Shown here: piece by piece, positions 1 to 7,129 of the stretch | Numbering within the stretch: the stretch's first letter is position 1 | Layout: each line of letters starts with the position of its first letter | Notes under the pieces: model-generated | Told to the model about the DNA's origin: nothing | Seen by the model: the letters and a program-made list of their open reading frames with translations, nothing else | Database searches by the model: none | Source: JBNKFQ01 sp050289385 | GTDB taxonomy: Bacteria > Pseudomonadota > Gammaproteobacteria > Pseudomonadales > Porticoccaceae | Reading direction: 5' to 3' | Length of the DNA: 19,656 bases | Assembly: GCA_050289385.1 (NCBI GenBank) | Contig: JBNKFQ010000300.1 | Coordinates: forward strand, 1 to 19,656 | Translations under genes and position numbers: made by a program

Positions 1-1
1 G

Positions 2-580
2 ATCGATAAATTTATCGGCGATGGCATTATGCTGTTCTTTGGCGATCCTTCCAGCCGAGGCGCCAAGGCAGATTGCGTGGCCTGCGTATCCATGGCGATA
101 GCTATGAAAAAACAAATGAAGGAACTGCAATTGCGCTGGCTCAACCAGGGTATTCAAAAACCGCTCGAAATTCGTATGGGTATTAATACCGGTTATTGTA
201 CTGTGGGTAATTTTGGCACCGACAACCGGCTGGATTATACGGTCCTGGGCACCGAGGTCAATTTGGCCAGCCGCCTGGAATCAACGGCTGAACCCGGCGA
301 AATCCTGATTTCACACGAAACCTATTCTCTGGTGAAAGATGTGATTTTGTGTGAAGACCGGGGCGAGGTAAGCCTCAAAGGCTACAAGCACCCCGTACCT
401 GTATACACAGCCGTTGACATGCGCAAGAACCTGGGTAAAAACCTGACCTATTTTGAACACGCCGCCGACGGCTTTTCCGTATACATGGACCTGGATAAAA
501 TTCATAACTACGAAAAAGAACGCATATTACAATCCCTGAAAAGCGCTACGGAACGACTTGAAAAAGCGAAGATAGAATAG
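2..580 (+). CDS. Class III adenylate/guanylate cyclase, C-terminal part (5' truncated by window)
   Basis: The reading frame is open from base 2 and ends at a stop at 578-580, so this is the end of a longer protein. The visible part is most of a class III nucleotide cyclase catalytic domain. It has the metal-site loop IGDGIM near the start, the MGINTG strand, and the motif YTVLG followed by VNLASRLE. The Asn and Arg of NLASR are the residues that stabilise the transition state in this family. The Thr in YTVLG sits where class IIIa enzymes carry the adenine-specifying Asp; Thr is typical of class IIIb, often bacterial adenylyl cyclases. The expected product is cAMP (inference). A charged tail of about 50 residues follows the domain. 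N-terminal sensor or membrane domains lie outside the window. The gene converges on queF with a 60-base gap and no clear terminator. Confidence 0.9.
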   Translation: MDKFIGDGIMLFFGDPSSRGAKADCVACVSMAIAMKKQMKELQLRWLNQGIQKPLEIRMGINTGYCTVGNFGTDNRLDYTVLGTEVNLASRLESTAEPGEILISHETYSLVKDVILCEDRGEVSLKGYKHPVPVYTAVDMRKNLGKNLTYFEHAADGFSVYMDLDKIHNYEKERILQSLKSATERLEKAKIE

Positions 581-640
581 AGGCAACAAGCAAGTTGGCA
601 GTCAACTGTAACTTTATTTTATTGCCCGTTTATTACCCTT

Positions 641-1468
641 TTATTGCCTCGCCAATCTCAGGTTACCAGGCAGAGTTCCCGATGTACTGCGAAACGGATT
701 AATGTCCAGACCACCCCGCCGGGTATAGCGCGCGTACACCTCCAGATTATCCGGGTCACAGCGTTCCTGTATTTCACAAAAAATACGTTCGACACACTGC
801 TCATGAAAACCCTGATGTTCGCGGTAAGACACAAGATACTTTAACAGGCCCTCGCGATTAATACGTCTGCCTGTATAGCGAATCAGGACACTTGCCCAGT
901 CTGGCTGACCCGTTACCGGGCAGTTGCTTTTTAACAGATGGCTGTGAAGGGCTTCTTCCACGATGGCACGCCCCGGGTCGAGATCAAGCAGGGCCGGGTC
1001 TGGCTGGTATTGATCGAACTCTGCTTGCAAACTGTCCAGGCAGTCTCCCGGCAAAGCCTGTATTCCCTTTCTCTGGCAATCCCCTACTGCCAGCAAGCGC
1101 ACCACCACCGCGCCTTCGGCACAGTTGCTCAGGTCACGTTCCAGTGTTTGTACCACATTGGAACGACCGGCAAAGCGGGTTTGATTGAAGGAGTTGAGAT
1201 AAAGCTTGAACGATTTGGACTCAATGATGGCGGGCGTGTCGCATGGCACCAGAAATTCGCCAACAGCCACTTGTGGCTTGCCAGTGTAATCCAGCCATGA
1301 AAGTTCATAGGCAGTCCACAGGTCGGCGCCCCGGAATGGCAGGCGCTGACTGTCTACGCCAATCAGTTTACGGCCCGACACCCGGGCAACTGGCATCAGT
1401 AACGACGCGTCGTACTGCGATACATAAAGGCTTGGCTTGCCCAGTTGTGACTCTTGCAACTCTTTCAT
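641..1468 (-). CDS. queF: NADPH-dependent 7-cyano-7-deazaguanine reductase QueF
   Basis: QueF reduces preQ0 to preQ1 in the cytosol, the last step before insertion into tRNA on the way to queuosine at G34 of Asp, Asn, His and Tyr tRNAs. The 275-residue length and sequence match the long, two-domain (YqcD-type) QueF of gammaproteobacteria, close to the 282-residue E. coli enzyme. The family motif ESKSFKLYLNSFNQT is at about 83-97. The catalytic pair is Cys183 (in LKSNCPV) and Asp190 (in GQPDW), matching E. coli Cys190 and Asp197. The frame stays open upstream into yadH, but I chose the ATG at 1466-1468 because AGGGAGA precedes it and homology begins there. It lies 106 bases downstream of yadH on the same strand and could be co-transcribed. 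No preQ1 riboswitch was recognised in that gap. Confidence 0.96.
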   Translation of the reverse strand: MKELQESQLGKPSLYVSQYDASLLMPVARVSGRKLIGVDSQRLPFRGADLWTAYELSWLDYTGKPQVAVGEFLVPCDTPAIIESKSFKLYLNSFNQTRFAGRSNVVQTLERDLSNCAEGAVVVRLLAVGDCQRKGIQALPGDCLDSLQAEFDQYQPDPALLDLDPGRAIVEEALHSHLLKSNCPVTGQPDWASVLIRYTGRRINREGLLKYLVSYREHQGFHEQCVERIFCEIQERCDPDNLEVYARYTRRGGLDINPFRSTSGTLPGNLRLARQ

Positions 1469-1574
1469 ACTCTCCCTCTGATTCTCATGGTCGTCCTGCA
1501 TACACATGCAACAACATACCTTCACACCCTCCCTGGCAACAGCGCCAGCCCGAACAAACTCGACCACCAACCGG

Positions 1575-2348
1575 TCAGCTCCGCAAGCGCGAGCCTCGCT
1601 CCAGCTGATACAAAGCAACATTGAACAGGGCAATGCTGAACAATATGACCATCGCAAATGCCCAGCCAACATCAATATCGGATACGCCAAGCACACCGTA
1701 GCGAAACGCATTAACCATATACAAAATCGGATTGGCAAGCGAGAGGTTTTGCCAAAATTCCGGCAATAATGTGATGGAGTAGAACACACCACCCAGATAT
1801 GTCAAAGGAGTGAGTACAAAAGTGGGCACTATGGATATATCGTCAAAATTGCGGGCATATATGGCGTTGATAAAACCGGCCAGCGAAAACATTACCGATG
1901 TGCTTAGCACAATTCCCAGCATTACGCCCGGATGGTGAATTTGCAGTGGAGTAAACAGCAGTGACAACACGGTAACAATTACGCCAACTGCCAGGCCCCG
2001 GGCAACACCGCCCACGATATAACCCACCAAAATAATGTAATTCGGTACGGGAGACACCAACAACTCTTCAATACTGCGCTGAAATTTGGTACTGAAAAAA
2101 GAAGACACAACGTTAGAGTACGAGTTGGTAATCACCGACATCATAATCAAACCCGGCACCACAAACTCAATGTATCTGAAGCCCGACATTGAGCCAATAC
2201 GTGAGCCGATTAACGTACCAAAAATGACATAATACAGGGCAATGGTGATGGCTGGCGGCAACAGGGTTTGCACCCAGATGCGGGTAAAACGTCGCACTTC
2301 CTTCACAACAATAGTCGTGAACGCGACCCATTTTTCGGTGCAAGTCAT
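1575..2348 (-). CDS. yadH: ABC-2 type transporter permease, YadH family
   Basis: This 257-residue inner-membrane protein has about six hydrophobic segments and the ABC-2 permease layout: a cytoplasmic N-terminus (WVAFTTIVVKEVRRF), a first membrane segment near 30-50, and the conserved FQRSIEELLVSPVP loop near 89-102 that contacts the ATPase. It ends with a charged tail. It closely resembles E. coli YadH, the permease of a poorly characterised exporter with unknown substrate. The start codon overlaps the yadG stop in an ATGA arrangement (2345-2348), so the two subunits are likely translationally coupled and act as a complex. The substrate cannot be read from sequence. Confidence 0.92.
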   Translation of the reverse strand: MTCTEKWVAFTTIVVKEVRRFTRIWVQTLLPPAITIALYYVIFGTLIGSRIGSMSGFRYIEFVVPGLIMMSVITNSYSNVVSSFFSTKFQRSIEELLVSPVPNYIILVGYIVGGVARGLAVGVIVTVLSLLFTPLQIHHPGVMLGIVLSTSVMFSLAGFINAIYARNFDDISIVPTFVLTPLTYLGGVFYSITLLPEFWQNLSLANPILYMVNAFRYGVLGVSDIDVGWAFAMVILFSIALFNVALYQLERGSRLRS

Positions 2349-3274
2349 CGCTCTGACCCCCCAGTCAAAGACAAAAACAATTCTTCCAGCCGGTTTGCCT
2401 TGTTGCGCATACTCTGCACATTTATCCCCTGCCGAGAGAGTCCGTCAAACAAATCGTTGAGTGCCTGTTCCTTGCTGACTTCGACCTCCAGATGGCAACT
2501 GTGATCTTCCACCACAACGCGCCCGCTGTAGCCGGGAATATTCGGAAAAGCAGACAAGGGTTGATCCACGTCGAGCACAAACACTTCCCGATTTAATTGT
2601 TGTAACAGCTCACGCACACTGCAATTTTGCACGATCACACCGTGGTCAATAATGCCCACATTGCGGCACAGGCTTTCGGCTTCCTCCAGATAGTGCGTGG
2701 TCAATATAATGGTGGTGCCACCGGCGTTAATATCGCGCAGAAATTGCCACATGGAACGCCGCAGCTCGATATCCACACCCGCAGTGGGTTCGTCGAGAAT
2801 CAGCAACTCGGGTTCGTGCACCATGGCCCTTGCAATCATCAGACGGCGCTTCATGCCACCGGACAACATGCGCGAACGCGTATGGCGTTTTTCCCACAGC
2901 CCCAGCAATTTGAGATATTTTTCGCTGCGCTCGGCGGCAACCGATCGCGGCAGGCCAAAGTAACCGGCCTGGGTGATCAAAATATCGTAGACCTTTTCAA
3001 ACTGGTTAAAATTAAATTCTTGCGGCACCACACCCAGACGCTGTTTTGCCAGTGAAAAATGTCTGTCAATTGAATGGCCAAATATTTCCACACTGCCCGC
3101 AGACTTGCGTATCAGGGAGCAGATAATACCAATGGTGGTGGATTTGCCCGCGCCGTTTGGGCCCAGCAACGCAAAAAAATCGCCCGGTGGCACACTCAGG
3201 CTGATACCTTTTAGCGCTTCAAATCCGTTATCGTAGGTTTTTTGCAAGCCTTCGATTTTCAGGGCAGGAGTCAT
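2345..3274 (-). CDS. yadG: ABC transporter ATP-binding protein, YadG family
   Basis: This 309-residue ATPase partners the YadH permease. All nucleotide-binding motifs are intact: Walker A GPNGAGKST at 38-46, Q-loop PQEF near 84-87, signature LSGGM at 137-141, Walker B LLILDEP at 157-163 and the switch His194 in TTHYLEEAE. A C-terminal region of about 90 residues beyond the core ATPase is usual for ABC-2 exporter ATPases. No good Shine-Dalgarno sequence precedes the ATG at 3272-3274, but homology starts immediately after it. It is the first gene of the leftward yadG-yadH(-queF) group. An extended -10 element lies about 40 bases upstream. Confidence 0.93.
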   Translation of the reverse strand: MTPALKIEGLQKTYDNGFEALKGISLSVPPGDFFALLGPNGAGKSTTIGIICSLIRKSAGSVEIFGHSIDRHFSLAKQRLGVVPQEFNFNQFEKVYDILITQAGYFGLPRSVAAERSEKYLKLLGLWEKRHTRSRMLSGGMKRRLMIARAMVHEPELLILDEPTAGVDIELRRSMWQFLRDINAGGTTIILTTHYLEEAESLCRNVGIIDHGVIVQNCSVRELLQQLNREVFVLDVDQPLSAFPNIPGYSGRVVVEDHSCHLEVEVSKEQALNDLFDGLSRQGINVQSMRNKANRLEELFLSLTGGSER

Positions 3275-3314
3275 AATGTGCAGGCAAGCCTTTGTAATCG
3301 CATGTAAAGGAAGC

Positions 3315-3323
3315 AGTATATCA
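3315..3323 (-). promoter_or_regulatory. Candidate extended -10 promoter for yadGH
   Basis: On the minus strand these bases read TGATATACT, an extended -10 (TGn plus TATACT) about 40 bases before the yadG start codon. No convincing -35 hexamer lies 16-18 bases upstream, which is tolerated for extended -10 promoters. The call rests on the motif match and position only. Confidence 0.4.
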
Positions 3324-3452
3324 GAGCCTTTACAGGTGCCTCTATTGATGTGAGCCAGTCACGCGCCGGTTGTCGTACCCTGTCAGGCAGTAGCTGAAAT
3401 CTGCTGCCAATGTCGGGCTTAGCAGAATCAGACAATTAAATCAGACAAATAA

Positions 3453-3484
3453 AAAAGGCGCAGATCATTAAATCTGCGCCTTTT
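3453..3484 (-). terminator. Rho-independent terminator of the tRNA operon
   Basis: A perfect 13-base inverted repeat (arms 3453-3465 and 3472-3484, 6-base loop) has a GC-rich core, GGCGCAGAT. On the minus strand it runs into TTTTTTATTT, a good U-tract. It lies 24 bases after the encoded CCA end of tRNA-Gly. The opposite strand also has a short T-run, so it may act in both directions. Confidence 0.88.
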
Positions 3485-3507
3485 GCACTCCCTTTCGGAA
3501 GTTTGTC

Positions 3508-3583
3508 TGGAGCGGGAAACCGGGTTCGAACCGGCGACCTCAACCTTGGCAAGGTTGCGCTCTACCAACTGAGCTATTCCCGC
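3508..3583 (-). tRNA. tRNA-Gly (anticodon GCC)
   Basis: This 76-base tRNA on the minus strand has a 7-base acceptor stem (GCGGGAA with TTCCCGC), the D-arm AGCTCAGTTGGTAGAGC, an anticodon stem CAACC/GGTTG around the loop TTGCCAA, and the T-loop GGTTCGAACC. The 3' CCA is encoded. Anticodon GCC reads GGC and GGU glycine codons. It is the second gene of the transcription unit, 98 bases after tRNA-Glu and just before the terminator. Confidence 0.97.
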
Positions 3584-3616
3584 ACTGTTACTGCCACATT
3601 TGCCATATTGTTACTG

Positions 3617-3644
3617 GCACTTCACTACTCGCACTTCACTACTC
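3617..3644. repeat. 14-base tandem duplication in the tRNA spacer
   Basis: The unit GCACTTCACTACTC occurs twice in direct succession between tRNA-Gly and tRNA-Glu, followed by GCA of a third start. It lies in the transcribed spacer that must be removed during tRNA processing. No function is apparent. Confidence 0.85.
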
Positions 3645-3681
3645 GCAAGAGTACCACCAAATAGACAATACTCAAAAAATT

Positions 3682-3757
3682 TGGCATCCCGTAGGGGAGT
3701 CGAACCCCTGTTACCGCCGTGAAAGGGCGGTGTCCTAGGCCTCTAGACGAACGGGAC
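3682..3757 (-). tRNA. tRNA-Glu (anticodon TTC)
   Basis: This 76-base tRNA on the minus strand closely matches the E. coli tRNA-Glu pattern. The 5' end is GTCCCGT, the anticodon stem is CCGCC/GGCGG around CTTTCAC, the T-arm is AGGGGTTCGACTCCCCT, and the CCA end is encoded. The acceptor closes with a G-T wobble at positions 1-72. Its UUC wobble uridine is the classical target of 2-thiolation (the TusA pathway) and of MnmC-dependent mnm5 modification, and both genes are in this window. It is the first tRNA after the promoter at 3807-3835. Confidence 0.97.
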
Positions 3758-3806
3758 ACTGTACCTGCTGAAAACAACAATGAATGTCATCAATCAGGAG
3801 GCGCGC

Positions 3807-3835
3807 ATTCTAAGAATCGGGCTGTGGGTTGTCAA
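3807..3835 (-). promoter_or_regulatory. Sigma-70 promoter for the tRNA-Glu/tRNA-Gly operon
   Basis: On the minus strand a perfect TTGACA (3830-3835) is separated by exactly 17 bases from TAGAAT (3807-3812). A GC-rich GCGCGCC discriminator follows. A GC-rich discriminator just after the -10 is typical of stringently controlled stable-RNA promoters. Transcription would start near 3800, about 43 bases before tRNA-Glu. Confidence 0.85.
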
Positions 3836-3912
3836 CACCTTTATGGGCACTCTGGAGGGCGCTCTTGTGGACACCCTGACAGGCTGCACGGCAACGCCGA
3901 ACAAAAGATCAT

Positions 3913-3928
3913 CACCAGGGGCCTGGTG
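3913..3928 (-). terminator. Possible weak terminator hairpin after msrB
   Basis: CACCAG and CTGGTG form a 6-base stem with a 4-base loop 15 bases after the msrB stop. On the minus strand a TTTT run follows only after about 7 bases, so this is a poor intrinsic terminator and may simply be a hairpin. It lies upstream of the tRNA promoter. Confidence 0.35.
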
Positions 3929-3942
3929 CAGTGTCACCCCCC

Positions 3943-4332
3943 CTATTCCTCCCTTGCGGGTTCAAACCTGAGCGACGCGGAGTTGACACAATAACGCAGT
4001 CCGGTCGGGTCCGGACCATCGGCAAACAGGTGCCCCAGGTGACAGCCACACGCTTTGCAAAGCACTTCCGTGCGCACCATGCCATGGCTGAAATCTGTTG
4101 TTTCGGCAATAACATCCTTGCTGGCAGGCACATAAAAACTGGGCCAGCCGCTGCCGGAATCATACTTGCCAGATGAATCGAAAAGCGTTTCTCCGCAACA
4201 AACGCAATGATACATACCTGCCCGGTCTTCCTTGTAATACCTGCCGGTAAAGGCGCGTTCCGTGCCACCATTGCGGCAAATTTCATACACATCGGGCGTC
4301 AATCGTTCGCGCCAATAACTGTCATCGTGCAT
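3943..4332 (-). CDS. msrB: Peptide-methionine (R)-S-oxide reductase MsrB
   Basis: MsrB repairs oxidised proteins by reducing methionine-R-sulfoxide, recycled by thioredoxin in the cytosol. The 129-residue protein is a full-length single-domain MsrB. The two zinc-binding CxxC pairs are Cys43/Cys46 (HCVCCG) and Cys92/Cys95 (LCKACG). The SGSGWPSF motif is at about 59-66, GHLF at 100-103, and the catalytic Cys115 lies in RYCVNSASL. A TTG six bases further upstream would also be in frame, but I chose the ATG at 4330-4332. An AGG lies about 9 bases before it. It is divergent from alaA, and the space between them (4333-4436) should hold both promoters. Confidence 0.96.
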   Translation of the reverse strand: MHDDSYWRERLTPDVYEICRNGGTERAFTGRYYKEDRAGMYHCVCCGETLFDSSGKYDSGSGWPSFYVPASKDVIAETTDFSHGMVRTEVLCKACGCHLGHLFADGPDPTGLRYCVNSASLRFEPAREE

Positions 4333-4376
4333 CGTCAAATACCTGCATTACCCACTGAACATATAACTACTTCTTA

Positions 4377-4406
4377 TTGTCGTACCTGCCCGTTTTTCTC
4401 TATGAT
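4377..4406 (+). promoter_or_regulatory. Candidate sigma-70 promoter of alaA
   Basis: TTGTCG (4377-4382) and TATGAT (4401-4406) are separated by 18 bases. The -10 matches consensus at 5 of 6 positions. The implied start near 4413 gives a leader of about 24 bases before the alaA ATG. The match is reasonable but untested. Confidence 0.45.
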
Positions 4407-4436
4407 TGGCCGTTTTGCACAACACGGCCACAGCAC

Positions 4437-5657
4437 ATGCGACAAATTACCAAGTCCGGCAAACTGGATAACGTCTGCTACGATATTCGCGGTCCGATCC
4501 TTGATCACGCCAATCGACTGGAGGAAGAGGGACATCGAATTCTGAAACTGAATATCGGAAATCCTGCCCCTTTTGGCCTCGATGCGCCAGAAGAAATTAT
4601 TCACGACGTCATTCATAACCTGCCGAACGCGCAGGGTTATGGTCATGCCAAGGGTTTATATAGCGCACGCAAAGCGGTTATGCAACGCTGCCAACTGCTC
4701 GGCATAGCCAATGTAGAGATCGAGGATATTGTCCTCGGCAATGGTGTTAGCGAACTGATTGTGATGGCCATGCAGGCGCTGCTGAATAATGGCGACGAGA
4801 TTCTGGTCCCCGCTCCCGACTACCCCTTGTGGACCGCCGCTATTACGCTGGCCGGCGGCAAGGCCGTGCACTACCGCTGCGACGAAGACAACGGCTGGCA
4901 ACCCGATCTTGAGGACATTGCCAGCAAGGTCAGCGACCGCACCCGCGGCATTGTTGTGATCAACCCCAACAATCCCACCGGAGCGGTATACAGTGAAACT
5001 GTACTCAAGCAACTGATTGCCGTCGCGGAACAACACGACCTGGTATTGTTTGCCGATGAAATCTACGACCAGATTCTGTACGAGGATGCGGTTCACATTC
5101 CGCTGGCCAGTCTGACCACCCGGGCCTTGTGTGTCACCTTTAACGGCCTGTCCAAAACCCACCGCCTGGCCGGTTTCCGGTCTGGCTGGTTGGTGATCAG
5201 CGGTGCCAAACACCGGGCCCAGAGCTATATCAGCGGCCTGGAAATGCTGGCCTCCATGCGACTGTGCGCAAACGTACCGTCCATGTACGCGATTCAGACC
5301 GCCATCGGCGGTTACCAGAGTATTGAGGACCTGGTGGCGCCGGGCGGGCGCCTGTATGAACAACGCAACGTAGCCTGGCAAATGCTCAACGACCTGCCCG
5401 GAGTAAGCTGTGTCAAACCCGGGGGCGCTCTTTATCTGTTTCCGCGTCTGGACCCCGAGGTATACCCGATCGCGGATGATGAGCAGATGGTGCTGGACCT
5501 GTTAATTCAGGAGCATATTTTGCTGGTCCAGGGCACTGCCTTTAATTGCCCGACTCACGATCATTTTCGCATTGTTTTTCTGCCGCGGGTGGAAGAGCTT
5601 GAGCAGGCCATTAGCCGGTTTGGCAAGTTTCTTCGACAGTATCGCAATCAGGCCTGA
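4437..5657 (+). CDS. alaA: Glutamate-pyruvate aminotransferase AlaA
   Basis: AlaA is a PLP-dependent fold-type I transaminase that makes alanine from pyruvate and glutamate in the cytosol. The 406-residue protein follows E. coli AlaA almost from end to end. It shares KLDNVCYDIRGP near the N-terminus, GNPAPFG at 41-47, VPAPDYPLW at about 124-132, NPNNPTGAVYS at about 176-186 and DEIYD at 207-211. The PLP-binding lysine is Lys240 in FNGLSK. I chose the ATG at 4437-4439 because homology begins there; an upstream in-frame TTG at 4377 lies inside the likely promoter. No strong Shine-Dalgarno sequence is visible. The stop codon overlaps the left arm of a long inverted repeat (5654-5740). Confidence 0.95.
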   Translation: MRQITKSGKLDNVCYDIRGPILDHANRLEEEGHRILKLNIGNPAPFGLDAPEEIIHDVIHNLPNAQGYGHAKGLYSARKAVMQRCQLLGIANVEIEDIVLGNGVSELIVMAMQALLNNGDEILVPAPDYPLWTAAITLAGGKAVHYRCDEDNGWQPDLEDIASKVSDRTRGIVVINPNNPTGAVYSETVLKQLIAVAEQHDLVLFADEIYDQILYEDAVHIPLASLTTRALCVTFNGLSKTHRLAGFRSGWLVISGAKHRAQSYISGLEMLASMRLCANVPSMYAIQTAIGGYQSIEDLVAPGGRLYEQRNVAWQMLNDLPGVSCVKPGGALYLFPRLDPEVYPIADDEQMVLDLLIQEHILLVQGTAFNCPTHDHFRIVFLPRVEELEQAISRFGKFLRQYRNQA

Positions 5658-5740
5658 CGCTTGACGCCAAAATCAGTGGCTTAACCAGTGGCATTAATTT
5701 GCCCTGTTCCACTCTGTTTTTATTTTGCGTCAAGCATCAG
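5654..5740. repeat. Long imperfect inverted repeat at the alaA 3' end
   Basis: The left arm (5654-5673, overlapping the alaA stop) and right arm (5722-5740) pair over about 18 bases with one mismatch and one bulged C. The core is CTTGACGC/GCGTCAAG. The 48-base loop contains a smaller possible stem (AGTGG/CCACT). T-runs lie inside the loop side rather than after the right arm, so it is not a classical intrinsic terminator. It may be a 3' stabilising structure or part of an unannotated RNA. Confidence 0.7.
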
Positions 5741-5846
5741 ACGCCCGTCGTCCAGCCCATCATTCAACAACGCTTTTCTCCACCCTTAAAATCGTGATAC
5801 TGTTCAACACAAATCCATTGTTGACAGCCACCAGGTAGTGGACCCG

Positions 5847-6029
5847 ATGCCCGACCAGAATACAAATACCGACACTTTGGCAACCGACTCACCGCAAAGC
5901 GATTCCGAAGCAACAATTGAACAACCAGACTTTAATGGCGCCGCCATTGTCGATGAAGATGGCAACGAAATAAAAATTACAGAAGCAATGGTACAGAACG
6001 CCTGCGAAAACCTGGACACAACAGACTGA
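5847..6029 (+). CDS. Small acidic conserved-looking protein (possibly PA1571-like)
   Basis: This is an open frame of 60 codons starting at ATG 5847; a GTG three codons earlier is also possible. The first half is low-complexity and rich in Asp, Ser, Thr and Gln. The second half carries a compact pattern, IVDEDGNEIKITEAMV followed by a short helix (QNACENLD). That half resembles small Pseudomonas proteins described as PA1571 family, which I recall only loosely. An AGG lies 11 bases before the ATG. It has no signal peptide or membrane segment. It stands alone between alaA and the convergent pdxB. The function is unknown and I infer none. Its reality is supported mainly by the biased, protein-like C-terminal half. 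Confidence 0.55.
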   Translation: MPDQNTNTDTLATDSPQSDSEATIEQPDFNGAAIVDEDGNEIKITEAMVQNACENLDTTD

Positions 6030-6067
6030 GACAACCGGCTCCGTCACTGAAATCCCAAAGCGCGCAA

Positions 6068-7129
6068 CTACGCTTTTTCATCTTTTCCCAGCGTACCCGT
6101 AACGCGATAACGGGAAAATTCCTCGCGGTGCGGGTAATGTTTGCGCAAGTCGTCAAACACCTCACCGCGGCGATTACTCGCCGCAGCCAATGCACTTCGC
6201 AAGCGCCTGTCGTCTGCACCGATATCGCAGGCTGACAAGACGGCTTGCCTGACGCTATCTGCCGACAGGGACAACGCTGGCACATTATCGGTTTTCGGTT
6301 CGGGTTCACGCCCCAGCCAGCTCAGAAAAGCGCGGTGAACCATGCGCGTGCCGTTCTCCTTTCCCTGTACGCTGTATCCGGCAATATGGGGCGTTGCCAG
6401 GCTCACCTGGTTCAGCAACGTCATGTCAAGCAGAGGTTCGTGCTCCCACACATCGAGCACCACTCGCAGGTCTTTACGCTGCATCAGCAATTGCGACAGA
6501 TCGCGGTTATTTATTACAGCGCCGCGCCCGCTGTTGATCAACACGCCCCCCTCGGGCAAGGTCGACAGGTTGCCTGCATTCAGCAGATGCCAGCTCGGAT
6601 GTGGCCCGGTTTTGGTCAAGGGTGTATGCAAGGACACAACATCGGCTTGCAACACTGCTTCCAGGCTCATCAGATCGGGCTGCTGTTCAACACTGAGAAA
6701 CGGGTCGTAACAACGGCAAGCGACGTCCAGTTGCCTTAGCCGACGATACAAGCGCCCGCCCACATTGCCACAACCGATAATGCCGACGCTGACAGCGGCC
6801 AGGTTAATATCCAGCGCAAAAAATGCGGCCAGAACATAATCCACGACAGCGTTGGCATTGCAGCCCGGAGCGTTGGCAAAAGCAATGCCCTGCTCCGCCA
6901 GGTATTGGCAGTCGATATGATCCGTGCCAATGGTTGCGCTGCCGATAAAGCGCACGCGGCTGCCAGCCAGCAACTGGCGGTTAACCCGCGTGACCGACCG
7001 AATCAACAACACATCGGCATCAGCCACATCGCGAGCGGAAATTGATCGCCCCGGCAGACTGACAACATCGCCAAAGCCGGCAAACAGTTCGTGCACCAGC
7101 GGCATGTTTTCGTCGGCAACTATTTTCAT
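6068..7129 (-). CDS. pdxB: 4-phosphoerythronate dehydrogenase PdxB
   Basis: PdxB oxidises 4-phospho-D-erythronate with a nicotinamide cofactor, the second step of the DXP-dependent pyridoxal 5'-phosphate pathway. The 353-residue protein has the D-2-hydroxyacid dehydrogenase fold and a PdxB-specific start (MKIVADENMP). The Rossmann motif GIIGCGNVGG is at 116-125. Catalytic residues are Arg202 (NSGRG), Glu231 (WEHEP) and His248 (TPHIAG), a constant offset of six from E. coli Arg208, Glu237 and His254. A C-terminal PdxB dimerisation region follows. The ATG at 7127-7129 overlaps the stop of the exonuclease gene as ATGA, and GAGGG lies upstream. It is the last gene of the epmC operon. Homologues supply PLP to enzymes such as AlaA. 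Confidence 0.95.
   Translation of the reverse strand: MKIVADENMPLVHELFAGFGDVVSLPGRSISARDVADADVLLIRSVTRVNRQLLAGSRVRFIGSATIGTDHIDCQYLAEQGIAFANAPGCNANAVVDYVLAAFFALDINLAAVSVGIIGCGNVGGRLYRRLRQLDVACRCYDPFLSVEQQPDLMSLEAVLQADVVSLHTPLTKTGPHPSWHLLNAGNLSTLPEGGVLINSGRGAVINNRDLSQLLMQRKDLRVVLDVWEHEPLLDMTLLNQVSLATPHIAGYSVQGKENGTRMVHRAFLSWLGREPEPKTDNVPALSLSADSVRQAVLSACDIGADDRRLRSALAAASNRRGEVFDDLRKHYPHREEFSRYRVTGTLGKDEKA

Noticed and set aside
1469..1574. preQ1 riboswitch in front of queF
   Set aside because: The gap has a small CTGGC/GCCAG stem but no recognisable preQ1 aptamer pattern.
1469..1792. N-terminal extension of QueF into yadH
   Set aside because: It overlaps the yadH coding end in another frame; the ATG at 1468 has a strong ribosome binding site and the expected QueF start.
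3719..3994. A 91-codon plus-strand frame through the tRNA promoter
   Set aside because: It covers tRNA-Glu and its promoter on the opposite strand and has no ribosome binding site.
4656..5381. A 241-codon open frame on the minus strand opposite alaA
   Set aside because: It lies entirely inside alaA, which matches a known enzyme along its length. The antisense protein is low-complexity and matches no family I know.
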